DNA of 64,000 nt. Source: Methylomarinum sp. Ch1-1 (GTDB lineage Bacteria; Pseudomonadota; Gammaproteobacteria; Methylococcales; Methylomonadaceae). Numbering within the stretch: position 1 is the stretch's first letter; each line of letters opens with the position of its first letter. This document shows positions 37,365-46,612 of this stretch, piece by piece. A program made the position numbers and the translations under genes. The DNA lies in assembly GCF_030717995.2 (NCBI RefSeq), contig NZ_CP157743.1, forward strand, positions 1,860,001-1,924,000, written 5' to 3'. The notes beneath the pieces were generated by a model. That model was not told the origin of the DNA. It saw nothing but the letters and a program-made list of their open reading frames with translations, and searched no databases.

Positions 37365-38069
37365 ATGGCGTCTGATTCCGAGATCGATGAAGCGACCCGC
37401 CTGCAATATTTACAGGCCATGGGAATAGACGTCTGGGCGCTCAGGCGGAACCAGGCTTTGCCGAATGCTAGTGAGGAAAGCGACGATGTCGAGCCGTCGG
37501 AAGCGGTCAACGATGATAACTGGGGCGATCTGGAGCGCCAGGTCGCCGAATGTCGGCTTTGTCCGTTATCTGAAACCCGCACACAAACGGTTTTCGGCAG
37601 CGGCAACAAACAGGCCGACTGGATGTTGATCGGCGAGGCGCCTGGTCAGAATGAAGATCGCGAAGGCCTGCCCTTTGTCGGCAAAGCGGGACAGTTGTTG
37701 ACGGAAATGATCCGCGCCTTAGGCATGGCGCGTGAGCAGGTTTATATCGCCAACGTCATTAAGTGTCGCCCTCCCGGAAATCGTGATCCTAAGGTCGAAG
37801 AAGTGTCGGCCTGTAGCGATTATTTACGACGGCAAATCGCATTGATTAGACCTAAAATCATTCTTGCCGTCGGTCGGGTTGCCGCGCAAAGCCTGCTGAA
37901 TACACAAGACCCTCTGGCAAAGCTACGCAATGTGGTGCATAAACTGGATGATATACCGTTGATTGTGATATACCATCCTGCCTACCTGTTACGTTCGCCG
38001 TTGGAAAAACGTAAAGCCTGGGAGGACTTGCAATTCGCAATGAAAACGTTTGAAGATATGAATAAATAG
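37365..38069 (+). CDS. Family 4 (Fe-S) uracil-DNA glycosylase
   Basis: 234 residues. Removes uracil from DNA. Signatures: 4Fe-4S cysteines in ECRLCPLSETR plus NVIKCRPPGN and SACSDYL, active-site motif GEAPGQNEDREGLPFVGKAG and the C-terminal YHPAYLLR. The about 60-residue acidic N-terminus before the Cys motif is a common feature of bacterial members annotated as phage SPO1 polymerase-related. Starts 14 bp after leuA and ends 2 bp before rimI, so these are likely co-transcribed. Confidence 0.93.
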   Translation: MASDSEIDEATRLQYLQAMGIDVWALRRNQALPNASEESDDVEPSEAVNDDNWGDLERQVAECRLCPLSETRTQTVFGSGNKQADWMLIGEAPGQNEDREGLPFVGKAGQLLTEMIRALGMAREQVYIANVIKCRPPGNRDPKVEEVSACSDYLRRQIALIRPKIILAVGRVAAQSLLNTQDPLAKLRNVVHKLDDIPLIVIYHPAYLLRSPLEKRKAWEDLQFAMKTFEDMNK

Positions 38070-38071
38070 TT

Positions 38072-38626
38072 ATGCACAAATTTTTGGACAAAGTGAAGGA
38101 TATGCTGATATATGATGCGGACAGGGAATTTTACGCCAAGGTCTTTCCCGGCTCCGTTTCTCGCAAGGATTTGATGAAAATACGGCGGATGGATGTGTCA
38201 GACCTGCCTGGCGTGATGGAGATCGAGGGGAAAAACTATAATTATCCTTGGTCGGAAAATATTTTTAAGGATTGTTTACGGGCGCTGAATTACAGCTGTT
38301 GGGTGTGTGAGGAGCAGGATCAAAAGGTCGTTGGTTACTGCATCGTCTCAATTGCGGCAGGAGAAGCGCACATCATGAATCTGTGTGTCGACCCGGCGGT
38401 GCAAGGGCAGGGAGCTGGGCGTAAGCTGTTGGAAAAGATGATCGAGATATCCCGAGGCAAGGCGGAAAGGATGTTTCTGGAAGTCAGGCCCTCCAATGCA
38501 AGGGCCATCGGCTTATACCGAAGTCTCGGTTTTAATGAGATCGGCATACGTAAGGACTATTATCCAGCCAAAAATGGCAGGGAAGATGCGGTCATGTTGG
38601 CTTTGGAGCTGGTGCCGATGCTGTAG
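38072..38626 (+). CDS. rimI: Ribosomal-protein-alanine N-acetyltransferase RimI
   Basis: 184-residue GNAT-fold enzyme acetylating the N-terminus of ribosomal protein S18. Acetyl-CoA motif VDPAVQGQGAGRKLLE, then RPSNARAIGLYRSLGFNEIG and KDYYPAKNGREDAVMLAL are RimI signatures. It has an about 35-residue N-terminal extension relative to the usual 150-residue form (MHKFLDKVKDMLIYD...), which begins 2 bp after the UDG stop; a shorter start at MKIRRMDVSDLPG is possible. Confidence 0.9.
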   Translation: MHKFLDKVKDMLIYDADREFYAKVFPGSVSRKDLMKIRRMDVSDLPGVMEIEGKNYNYPWSENIFKDCLRALNYSCWVCEEQDQKVVGYCIVSIAAGEAHIMNLCVDPAVQGQGAGRKLLEKMIEISRGKAERMFLEVRPSNARAIGLYRSLGFNEIGIRKDYYPAKNGREDAVMLALELVPML

Positions 38627-38721
38627 ACAAAAAAATCCCCGGTCTATGACCAGGGAGCGAGGAGTCAACAGATTCGATGAAGAGCTGCTTAGTGTTTAAC
38701 AACACGAGGAGGAAAAAACGC

Positions 38722-38874
38722 TTAAGCGTGTAAGCGGTTGTTAAAATCGATATTGCTGAAGATCGCGGCGGCGCCGAATGAGACCGTTGAGATAATGAAG
38801 GCGCCCGAGATGAAGCCGAAGATGCCGACGACAAATAATAGACCGTTAATAATGTCTTTTTTTAGGTTTTTCAT
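38722..38874 (-). CDS. Possible 50-residue single-span membrane protein
   Basis: Short frame with ATG at 38874: MKNLKKDIINGLLF, hydrophobic VVGIFGFISGAFIISTVSFG, then a polar tail ending NRLHA. Basic start plus one membrane helix is a typical small membrane-protein layout. Only weak ribosome-binding site (GAGA). No homolog recognised; support is composition only. Confidence 0.45.
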   Translation of the reverse strand: MKNLKKDIINGLLFVVGIFGFISGAFIISTVSFGAAAIFSNIDFNNRLHA

Positions 38875-39032
38875 GGAATGTCTCTGCTTAATAACTTAGT
38901 TGAGACATACTATACATAGTCATTGATTTGCGAACAATAGGATTCATGGTGCATAGATTGTTTCCTATTTGTGGTTAATATGACATCAAATTGTCATGTT
39001 GAACGTTCTCATTGGAAAAAGGGGACAGGCTA

Positions 39033-40569
39033 GAATGGCACTTACTTAAGCGATAACTAGTTGAAAGTATTAAAAAAGGCAGAAGAAGTGATAAACTTAT
39101 TGTGACGAAACAAAGAAGCAATCACCAAGCCCCCTGCCTTAATGTTCATTAATAACAAACTTATTCACGCCCAGCAACAAAGAATTCAGAAGTACAGAAA
39201 AGAAACTCATTCGTATAGTTTTTTTAATCTTCTAACCAGTCCGGAATTATTATCCTCAATTGAAGGGTTGCTGCCCGAACATCGGGAAAGACTTTATCCT
39301 CCGACAGAAACACTTTCCATGTTTTTGGCTCAAGGGATGAACCAAGACCGCTCGTGTCAAAAGGCCGTTAATGATGCCGCCATACAACGAATTGCAGCAG
39401 GTTTGCCCGCGATAAGCACAACGACGGGCGGCTATTGTCGAGCAAGACAGCGACTACCATTAGCCATGATCTCTGAATTAGTTTGTCGAACAGGCGAACT
39501 TATTGATAAGGAAGTGCCTACTCAATGGCGTTGGCGAGGAAAGCGTGTTCATCTAATAGATGGAACGACTGTTACGATGCCTGACACAGCAGAAAACCAG
39601 GCCGTTTATCCCCAGCAAAGTTGTCAGAAGCCTGGGCTTGGTTTTCCTATCTGCCGTCTTGTAGGCGTCATCTGTCTGGCGAGTGGAGCCGTTTTAAATG
39701 CGTCTATCGGACCTTTCAAAGGAAAGGAGGCGATGAACAAAGTCTACTTCGTAACATGCTGGGAACCTTTAATACCGGAGACCTTGTTCTAGGAGATGCC
39801 TATTATGGCACTTATTTTTTGTTGGCATCGCTACAGGAGAAAGGTGTTGATGCCGTATTTGAACAAATGGGAGCACGTAAACGGACAACAGATTTCAGTA
39901 AAGGCAAACAGTTAGGTGACGAAGACCACCTGGTGACACTCAAAAAACCAAAGAAAAAACCTGACTGGATGGAGCAAAGCCAATATGATGATGCGCCTGA
40001 GACACTCCTTATTCGCGAGGTAAGCGTAAAAGGAAAATTACTTATAACCACACTCCTTTCACCTAAAGAGGCTTCTAAATCTGAGTTAAAAGCGTTATAT
40101 AAAAAACGCTGGCAAATTGAAGTTGATTTCGCAATATAAAACAACCATGGAATGGAAACTTTAAGCTGTAAAACGCCCGAAATGACTGAGAAAGAAATAT
40201 GGGTTTATTTTTAGCGTATAACTTAATACGGCTATTGATGGCTCAGTCCGCATTATTAGCCGATATATTGCCTCGCCAGCTGAGTTTTAAACATACATTA
40301 CAATGCTGGTTAGCCTGGAATCAACAAAGTGTTTTTATTGATATCGGAACAAGTGAAGAGCTGTTATTCATATTAATTGCTCAAAGACGAATTGGAAATC
40401 GTTCGGGACGAATAGAGCCCCGTGCAGTAAAAAGGAGGCCAAAACAGTTCTCTTTACTAACAAAACCTAGAAATGAAGCAAGAGCAGATATTAGAAAGAA
40501 TGGCCACCCAAAGAAAGTAAAATAAGTGGTTGTTATTAAAAGAGTTATGGGCTTAAGTAAGTGCCATTC
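39033..40569 (+). mobile_element. IS4-family insertion sequence, decayed
   Basis: 1537 bp between perfect 19-bp inverted repeats GAATGGCACTTACTTAAGC, flanked by an exact 11-bp duplication GGGACAGGCTA (39022-39032 and 40570-40580). Ends are intact, but the transposase gene has several frameshifts, so it could move only if helped in trans. Visibly more AT-rich than the surrounding genes. Confidence 0.9.
39142..40525 (+). pseudogene. IS4-family transposase, frameshifted
   Basis: The DDE transposase is spread over three frames: 39142 to about 39725 (YRARQRLPLAMISELV, HLIDGTTVTMPDTAEN with the first Asp), about 39725-40139 (GDLVLGDAYYGTYFLLASL with the second Asp, KKRWQIEVDF with the Glu region), and about 40190-40525 (FLAYNLIRLLMAQSALLADI). 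At least three frameshifts are needed to join them: near 39722, near 40135-40170 and near 40212. Inactive. Confidence 0.88.
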
Positions 40570-40719
40570 GGGACAGGCTACTTTTACTGAAGTTTCCCGG
40601 TTTGAGCAAAAACCTGCCTTGTCGCATACGCTTCTTCCGCAAGCTACTAATAGTAAAAGAAATATTTTCCCAATACCAAGCTGAGTCGTTACGAAATCTT
40701 TTATCCTGAACTCAGGTTC

Positions 40720-41280
40720 TTATAGCGTTAGGTCTTTCAGGATTTGGACGTTTTCCGCCGGCAAGCTGAGCTTGACGCGTATTTTGTCCGAGTAGTCCTG
40801 TGCGATGATTTTTCCATCCAGTTTTTTCAATTGATATTCCAGATGCTTCATCTGGCTATATTCTAGGGCCAGAGTCACTTCCGCCATTTTTACATAGTCC
40901 TTCAGCTCGGCGGCCTCGATGGCTTGCCTGGCGCTGTTGCCATAGGCGCGGGCCAGACCGCCGGCCCCCAACTTGATGCCGCCGAAATAACGGACGACGA
41001 CGATCATGACGTTAATCAGTTGCTTGCCTTCCAGATGGTGAAATATCGGTTTCCCGGCCGTCCCTGACGGTTCGCCGGCATCATGAAAACGGCACAGCAA
41101 GCCTTTGTCGCTATTGATCCGATAGGCGAAAACGATATGGTTGGCGTTAGGATGTTGCTGATGCAATTCCCTTAGGATCGCATGCGCCTGGGCTTCGGAT
41201 TGGCAGGGATTCATCGCGGCGATAAAACGGGATTTTTTGATCGTTTCTTCGATAATGGCGGTTTCACTGACGGTTTTCAC
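40720..41280 (-). CDS. yigZ: IMPACT/YigZ-family protein
   Basis: 186 residues, two domains: N-terminal UPF0029/Impact fold (KKSRFIAAMNPCQSE, HDAGEPSGTAGKPIFHHL, VVVRYFGGIKLGAGGLARAY) and a C-terminal DUF1949 ferredoxin-like domain. Mammalian IMPACT regulates GCN2; the bacterial role is unclear, with translation-factor-like structure reported. Full length. Confidence 0.92.
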   Translation of the reverse strand: MKTVSETAIIEETIKKSRFIAAMNPCQSEAQAHAILRELHQQHPNANHIVFAYRINSDKGLLCRFHDAGEPSGTAGKPIFHHLEGKQLINVMIVVVRYFGGIKLGAGGLARAYGNSARQAIEAAELKDYVKMAEVTLALEYSQMKHLEYQLKKLDGKIIAQDYSDKIRVKLSLPAENVQILKDLTL

Positions 41281-41315
41281 AGGCGCTGAGTCGATGGATG
41301 ATATGAATTTACAAT

Positions 41316-41357
41316 GTAACTATTCAGTGTCTTTCAGGGTTTAGGCAGCAGGCCATT
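41316..41357 (-). repeat. Family-B terminal fragment, copy B3
   Basis: GTAACTATTCAGTGTCTTTC followed by AGGGTTTAGGCAGCAGG matches the right end of family B in reverse orientation (compare 6880-6918). Similarity fades after about 42 bp. Lies at the 3' border of the ATP-grasp/papain-like operon. Confidence 0.5.
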
Positions 41358-41449
41358 TAAATCATTAGACCACTACTCCTGCTGTTTGCGCGGCTGCTAG
41401 CGTGATGATAAGAGATCAGGGCAGAGCAAGCAGTGTGGTAAGCGTGCGA

Positions 41450-43462
41450 TTAGTGCGGTGCGCTGGCCTGCAAAGGATCGGGCAGCAGTCGGTCAGCGCC
41501 CCAGCTCTGGTAAATATGGTCTTTGACTCTTTGCAATTCCTCGGCGCTCACCTGAGCCAACTCGCCACTTTCCAGAGGGTCGTAGTGGAAAATATATAGT
41601 CGGGAGGCGAACTGTTCGAAGGGCAGTGACGCTTCGCCAAAACGTTCGCCGTTGCCTGAGGTACTGACTTCCACGCCATCGCCCCAGTTCTGACCACTGT
41701 CGTTATTGGGGTTATAGAAATAAGCCCGCATCTCATCTTGGGGATCCAATGCCACCCGCAGGATGGTGATGGCGTGCCAGCCTACAAACCGCGCCGCGCT
41801 GTCTGTAACCGCAATGCCGGCGGGCTGGGGGTGAATCAGCGGCTGGTTGCCGTTGTAGTAGGGGTGGTAGCTGGCGTAAAAGTGGCGCAGAAACTCTTCC
41901 AGCTGGTCCAGTTTGCCTGTTTCCACATCGACATTGATACGAAAGCCCCGGCCAGACCACCAGCCGTGAAACTCCGGGTTGACCCAGCGGTGTGGATCGT
42001 CTTCCCGGCCAATGCAACGCCGTCCCATTTCCGCATAGATGCGATCCAGATGCGGCACCACCAGCAGTGAGACCGGATCCAGATCCAGCGGGAGCTCCAT
42101 GGCGACCCCCGAAGCGCTTTCCCGCGAGGAAATTGGTTGGCCTTCAAAATGAATAATGATTTCGTCGTCACGGGCGGCCCAGACCACCATTTGCAGTAGA
42201 TAGTCCGGGTCGTTGTAGGCCCACATGGACAGGGCCCTAGCCGACTGGCAGGTAGGGTTATTACCCTGACCAACACCCAGTGGCTGCCCCAGCATACAGA
42301 GCACACCCTGCATCAACCAGACGCGGGGCGGGAGTTCAGGGCCAAAGCTTAGGCTCAGGCGCTGCTGACAGTAAGGCGAAATAGGCAACGATAGTTGGCG
42401 CCAGAGTGCCGGTGCCGCGGGTGGTTGATACAAAATGCCCCTTTCCAGAAGTAACGCCAGACCGTAAATGGCCTGCGCCGTTTGCGGGTGTACTGCCTCG
42501 TTAATCATAGCGTGTACCAGCTCACCATAGCAGAGCAGGCAATCGCGGCCTGTGCTTGACAGCCCCAGTGCCTCGGACAGCAGATGGTTGCTCTGCTTCA
42601 GAAGGTAACGCAGCAGCACCGCGTGATACGGCGAAACCAGGCCGGTGTCATGCATGGCCCGTGCGAAGCCGGTGGCCTCGTACTGAAGCGCGCCGACATC
42701 CATGCTGAGCAGACGCTCATAGTAAGCCTCAACGCCAGGGTCCTCGCGGCATGCCTGGGTGGTGCCGTAGAGGCTGCTGATCAGTCGATCCGCTCCCTGA
42801 CCACTGATGCCCAGGTCGATATCCGGGTTGGCCTGACAAACTGCAATCTGGGTAATCATCTGCTTGACGCTGTCCACTTGTATGGGACGCTGTTGCAGTA
42901 TGCGCCAGATTTCTTCGATCAGTTTATCGATCACATGTTCGTAGCCGATATGTTCGGCAAGATGGTGAAACAATTTGCGTGGCAGCTGTGCCAGCTTGCC
43001 CTGCTGTTCCCGTTCGGCCTCACTGGCGGAGTCGAACAGTAACTCGAGGTTGATAGCCAGTACCTGGGTTAAATAGTGGTGAGCCTGTTCCGATGACATG
43101 CCGGGGTGAACGTAATCGCCCTGCGCAATCGCGAGCAGGCGCAGCTCGCTCAAGGCCTCTACGACTACCGTGTTGGCATCGGGGCTTTTGAGTGAGTGGC
43201 TGGTCAGGCTGGGAATCAACGTCTGCGGCTGCGCCCAGTCCGAACCGAGAAACACACCGGCTTCTTCGATCTGTCGGGCACGGGCTTGCACCCGGGCGCA
43301 GCCGCCCGGCAGCAACATCAGCCGGCGCGCCGTGTCGAAAACCCGGCTAATCCGGGTGTGCTTGGCAAAGTCGCGCACCTCGGCCAGGGTGCGCAGTGCC
43401 TCGTCGAGCATTGCCGACAAGCTGTCCAGCCTGGCAGTATCGTGTACCTCGGAATCAGTCAA
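41450..43462 (-). CDS. Large protein with putative C-terminal papain-like cysteine-enzyme domain
   Basis: 670 residues, not matched to a named family. Residues 1-330 are alpha-helical without clear motif. Residues 385-640 show the order expected of papain-fold or C39-like enzymes: QGNNPTCQSARALSMWA (Gln399, Cys405), GWHAITILRV (His563) and YFYNPNNDSGQNWGDG (Asn584/Asn586 region). This triad is my inference. No signal peptide, so likely cytoplasmic. Start is TTG at 43462, fixed by AAGGAGGTAGC just upstream. It follows the ATP-grasp gene by 29 bp, suggesting one operon that pairs a ligase with a possible peptidase, amidase or transglutaminase. Base usage appears more GC-rich than neighbours, and transposon debris flanks it, suggesting acquisition. 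Confidence 0.7.
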   Translation of the reverse strand: MTDSEVHDTARLDSLSAMLDEALRTLAEVRDFAKHTRISRVFDTARRLMLLPGGCARVQARARQIEEAGVFLGSDWAQPQTLIPSLTSHSLKSPDANTVVVEALSELRLLAIAQGDYVHPGMSSEQAHHYLTQVLAINLELLFDSASEAEREQQGKLAQLPRKLFHHLAEHIGYEHVIDKLIEEIWRILQQRPIQVDSVKQMITQIAVCQANPDIDLGISGQGADRLISSLYGTTQACREDPGVEAYYERLLSMDVGALQYEATGFARAMHDTGLVSPYHAVLLRYLLKQSNHLLSEALGLSSTGRDCLLCYGELVHAMINEAVHPQTAQAIYGLALLLERGILYQPPAAPALWRQLSLPISPYCQQRLSLSFGPELPPRVWLMQGVLCMLGQPLGVGQGNNPTCQSARALSMWAYNDPDYLLQMVVWAARDDEIIIHFEGQPISSRESASGVAMELPLDLDPVSLLVVPHLDRIYAEMGRRCIGREDDPHRWVNPEFHGWWSGRGFRINVDVETGKLDQLEEFLRHFYASYHPYYNGNQPLIHPQPAGIAVTDSAARFVGWHAITILRVALDPQDEMRAYFYNPNNDSGQNWGDGVEVSTSGNGERFGEASLPFEQFASRLYIFHYDPLESGELAQVSAEELQRVKDHIYQSWGADRLLPDPLQASAPH

Positions 43463-43491
43463 GCTACCTCCTTATAATCGTATGCGGCAGA

Positions 43492-44757
43492 TTATACATA
43501 GAAATCGAGGTCTTCCTGATGTTTCAGTAAGTCCCTCATGACGTGAGGGTCGGAGCCGTAAAAGTAGATCAGTCCCCAGTGGGTGCCAAAGGCAGTACGT
43601 TTGGTCACGGTTTCTTCCAGTGGCGGGGTCAGCTCGTGCGATTCGAAATAGGGATGCTCTTCGGTTTCCTCGGGTATCTCCAGTCGGCTGACCACCCGGC
43701 GGCGCGGATAAACCCCAAAACAGCCGGCCACGCCTTTGGCGTCCACAACCTCTTTGGGGAAAAATTCGCTGATTTCTTCTTCGCTGGTTTTGGGGTCGAA
43801 GGAAAGGATCAAGCCCTGATAGGCATTGAAACCATAGGCACGTTCCAACAGTTCGAACACTTTGAAGCCGGGCGGGCGATAGGCAACTTCGCCAAAGTAC
43901 ATTTCGCCATCATTGGTGACAAAGTATTCCGGGTGGATAAAGCCGAAGTCGATTTCGAAGGTCTTGATTAGCTTTTCAATCTGGGCGGTAATTTGCGGTC
44001 GGTATTTTTCCAGCTCGGGGGTGGCGGGTACAAACACGGAGTAACCCAGGGTTACATACTCGGATATATTCAAAAAGCGGATTTTGCCGTTGTGAATCCA
44101 GGCTTCCACTGCAAACTCCCAGCCGTCCAGGTGAGACTCCATAAGCACCGGAAATTCCTCATCGGGAATGGTATCCACTTCGTCGGGCGTACGAATCACC
44201 CTATGCCCCAGACAACCGGCTTTGTCGAAGGCCTTAAGATGGATGGGGTCATTGGGGTCGCCGTCCAGCTTGAGCAGGGTCTGGTTTACCCGTTTAAGGA
44301 AACGTACTACATCTTCTTTGTCGTGCGCTTCCTCGAAGATGCCGACGCGGATGCCGCCCAGCTGGGCACGGCGTTTCATCAGCGCCTTGTCACGCAGTAA
44401 CATCGCCTGACCGAAGAGACGCGGCTTGTCCATCAATACCGAGTTGATGGCGCCGGCCCATTCAACCGTTTCCTCGAACAGCGGAATGGCAACGTTCACG
44501 CCCATGTCCTTCAAGGTTTGCGCAATTTCCATAGAGCGGTCGTTGAGTCGCTCGAAGTTCCAAGGCACATAGGGAATCTGGTGTTCCTCGCAGTATTCTT
44601 CAGCCCAGTCAGGAGCTACCACTACATAGCGTCGGTCAAAACGGTCGGCGGCTTCAATCGCGTTGATGCTCCAGCCCAGAAGCGCCACATAGCCTTTTTC
44701 GGGGTTAAAGTTTTCTTTTTGAAGCTTACTCATAAAAATGATTGCCTTTGTTGTCAT
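43492..44757 (-). CDS. ATP-grasp domain protein
   Basis: 421 residues with carboxylate-amine/thiol ligase fold. N-terminal Rossmann-like part (GYVALLGWSINAIEAADRF), central lid region (LMKRRAQLGGIRVGIFEEA, FPVLMESHLDGWEFAVEAWI) and metal-binding strand IHPEYFVTNDGEMYFGEVAY with E277, E290 and R294. The usual ExNxR triad reads E-V-A-Y-R, so the Asn is replaced by Ala, an unusual feature. C-terminal about 90 residues are extra. Alternative start ATG at 44733 (MSKLQKENFNPEK); neither has a strong ribosome-binding site. Substrate unknown. First gene of an operon with the papain-like protein. Confidence 0.82.
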   Translation of the reverse strand: MTTKAIIFMSKLQKENFNPEKGYVALLGWSINAIEAADRFDRRYVVVAPDWAEEYCEEHQIPYVPWNFERLNDRSMEIAQTLKDMGVNVAIPLFEETVEWAGAINSVLMDKPRLFGQAMLLRDKALMKRRAQLGGIRVGIFEEAHDKEDVVRFLKRVNQTLLKLDGDPNDPIHLKAFDKAGCLGHRVIRTPDEVDTIPDEEFPVLMESHLDGWEFAVEAWIHNGKIRFLNISEYVTLGYSVFVPATPELEKYRPQITAQIEKLIKTFEIDFGFIHPEYFVTNDGEMYFGEVAYRPPGFKVFELLERAYGFNAYQGLILSFDPKTSEEEISEFFPKEVVDAKGVAGCFGVYPRRRVVSRLEIPEETEEHPYFESHELTPPLEETVTKRTAFGTHWGLIYFYGSDPHVMRDLLKHQEDLDFYV

Positions 44758-44969
44758 GGGTGTTTATAAGGTACTCTTTTTTTTCATATTTGGCCAATTG
44801 AAGCCTTGCCCAATGCCACATGAGTCCGGGCAAGGAGATGTGTTTCCACCGTGAGATGAGCCTGGAGGCGCAAAAGTTGGGGTCATGGAGGCATGATCGT
44901 GACTTTACACAATCAAGGATTAAAAACGCTGGCCCAAGTTCAAGTCTTTGTTTCCAGCGGATGCGTTCT

Positions 44970-45107
44970 TGAGTCTCAAACAGACCTGCCGAAAACTGGG
45001 TATTCGTTTTGGCAATATCTATTAGATCGGACCCAGGAAATGAATACGATACCGCAGTCCCCGAACTGATCCGTCAACGCGCGGCCGCTCGTATCATGAG
45101 TTATTGA
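44970..45107 (+). pseudogene. Transposase C-terminal remnant
   Basis: Across frameshifts the sequence reads SLKQTCRKLGIRFWQYLLDR, then TQEMNTIP, ELIRQRAAARIMSY and a stop at 45105-45107, which resembles the extreme C-terminus of a transposase; family uncertain. The preceding 44758-44969 has no readable gene. Confidence 0.4.
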
Positions 45108-45170
45108 GAAGCTACCATTCTGAGAATTATTCCATTGATTAATGATTCTTTCTATGTGTATTAAAAATTA

Positions 45171-45190
45171 AACCACGTCCTTAGGGCGTG
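45171..45190 (+). repeat. IS200/IS605-type end hairpin remnant
   Basis: CCACGTCCTTAGGGCGTGG folds into a short hairpin very like those at the ends of IS200/IS605 elements. No TnpA or TnpB frame is adjacent, so only a footprint remains, if the identification is right. Confidence 0.4.
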
Positions 45191-45274
45191 GAGTTGGGCG
45201 AAAGGCTCCGCCTGAAGACATTTGAAGTCTACTCATGCATCCTGTTGTTGTCACAACATTGCTAGTACATAGTC

Positions 45275-45700
45275 ATGGATAATTTGAATACCTATACCGG
45301 CGCTTCACTCTATAAGGCCATTGAGCCGGAAGAAGCGCTGCGAATTTTGGATGAACTGGAAATCCATGATACGCCCAAGCACGGGAGTTGGCTTAATATG
45401 GCGGAGATCGAGTTGAGCATCTTATCAAGGCAAAACGTAATTATTCAGCGTATTTTTATCAGAGGGAGTAGGCTATTGATTTATCGGGCTGTCTGCAACA
45501 GGACGTTGCAGTCAGAGCTTACAGGGAAGTATTCACGCGTCCCGAGAAATCAATGGTCTACTCCCTAAACCCTGAAAGATACTGAATAGTTACGGCAAAA
45601 CAAACGAAATGCAATCGCATAGCCTATGTCATGGCGATTAACAAATGAGGATGCTCGGGTGAAATTGAAAAACTTTATCCGACAATACAACAATGACTAA
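45275..45700 (+). pseudogene. IS630-family transposase C-terminal fragment, interrupted by element B2
   Basis: MDNLNTYTGASLYKAI ... HGSWLNMAEIELSILSRQN is the C-terminal catalytic region of an IS630 DDE transposase, including the glutamate in NMAEIE. The frame is broken by a family-B element, after which the remaining tail WRLTNEDARVKLKNF and a stop at 45698-45700 resume. The N-terminal two thirds are missing. The tail also has an internal TAG, so it is a dead fragment. Confidence 0.8.
45437..45593 (+). repeat. Family-B inverted-repeat element, reference copy B2
   Basis: 157 bp, starting GTAATTATTCAGCG and ending CTGAATAGTTAC, with a perfect 8-bp target duplication GGCAAAAC at 45429-45436 and 45594-45601. 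Inserted in a coding stretch of the IS630 remnant, which proves it is mobile and gives its exact borders. Confidence 0.85.
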
Positions 45701-45859
45701 CTACCCATTAAATGTGGAATCCTTAAATTATGCGACCTTGAGCAAATGCCATAATTCGCATTAAATAAGACTTTTTACAAAAAATAAAAAGTTTTCAATA
45801 ATTAACGTTGACATAGCCAAGACCTACTCCCGCTGATCAAAGTACGCTGAATAAGCTCA

Positions 45860-46612
45860 TTACAATAATTGCTTGATAGCGGGATGGTTGTTCAATAATT
45901 GCTGACGGAAGCTTTCGATAGCTTGTTCATCATTGCGTTGGTTTCGAGCTATCGGGACTTTGATGCCGCTGATGACCCGCATCGGCGGTGCGGACAGAAA
46001 CACCAGACGGTCGGCCAGCGCGATGGCTTCCCGCAGATCATGGGTGACGAATAGCACCGTATGCGGCCGTTGTATCCATAGCCGCAGCAATAGATCTCGA
46101 ACCTGACGCGCGGTCGGTGCGTCCAGCGAAACGAACGGTTCATCCATCAGCAATATATCCGGGTCTATCGCGAACGCGCGTATGATGGCCACTCGCCGGC
46201 TCATGCCCAGCGATAAATGTTCCGGATAAGCATTTTGTACCGCGGTCAACTGCATCGTCTCCAATAACGAGTCCAGCAGATCCGTTGCTAACGGCTGTGG
46301 GGCCGCCAATTCGATGTTTTCCCGAACGCTATGCCAGGGCAGCAGGCGCGGATTCTGAAAAACATAACCGATCCTTGGGCTATGCTGTTGTTGACCCAGC
46401 ACAATCTTGCCTTGATATTGGTCGTCGAGGCCGGCGATGATGTTGAGCAGTGTGGTTTTACCGCAGCCGGATGGGCCGACCAGACAAACGAATTCATTAT
46501 CGGCAACGGACAGCCCGAATTTGGCAATGGCTTGATGCGCGGGTTGTTTACGATGCTTGGGCGGATAGACCTTGCTGGCTATATCGATATGAATCGCGGT
46601 CATCGACGCCAC
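45860..46612 (-). CDS. ABC transporter ATP-binding protein (TauB/SsuB/NrtD type)
   Basis: 250-residue cytoplasmic ATPase. Walker A GPSGCGKTTLLN, Walker B ILLMDEPFVSLD, H-loop FVTHDLREA; the signature LSxGQ reads LSLGMSRR, a mild variant. Family imports taurine, sulfonates, nitrate or related small anions; substrate not deducible here. Overlaps the permease gene by 13 bp. Confidence 0.9.
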   Translation of the reverse strand: MASMTAIHIDIASKVYPPKHRKQPAHQAIAKFGLSVADNEFVCLVGPSGCGKTTLLNIIAGLDDQYQGKIVLGQQQHSPRIGYVFQNPRLLPWHSVRENIELAAPQPLATDLLDSLLETMQLTAVQNAYPEHLSLGMSRRVAIIRAFAIDPDILLMDEPFVSLDAPTARQVRDLLLRLWIQRPHTVLFVTHDLREAIALADRLVFLSAPPMRVISGIKVPIARNQRNDEQAIESFRQQLLNNHPAIKQLL

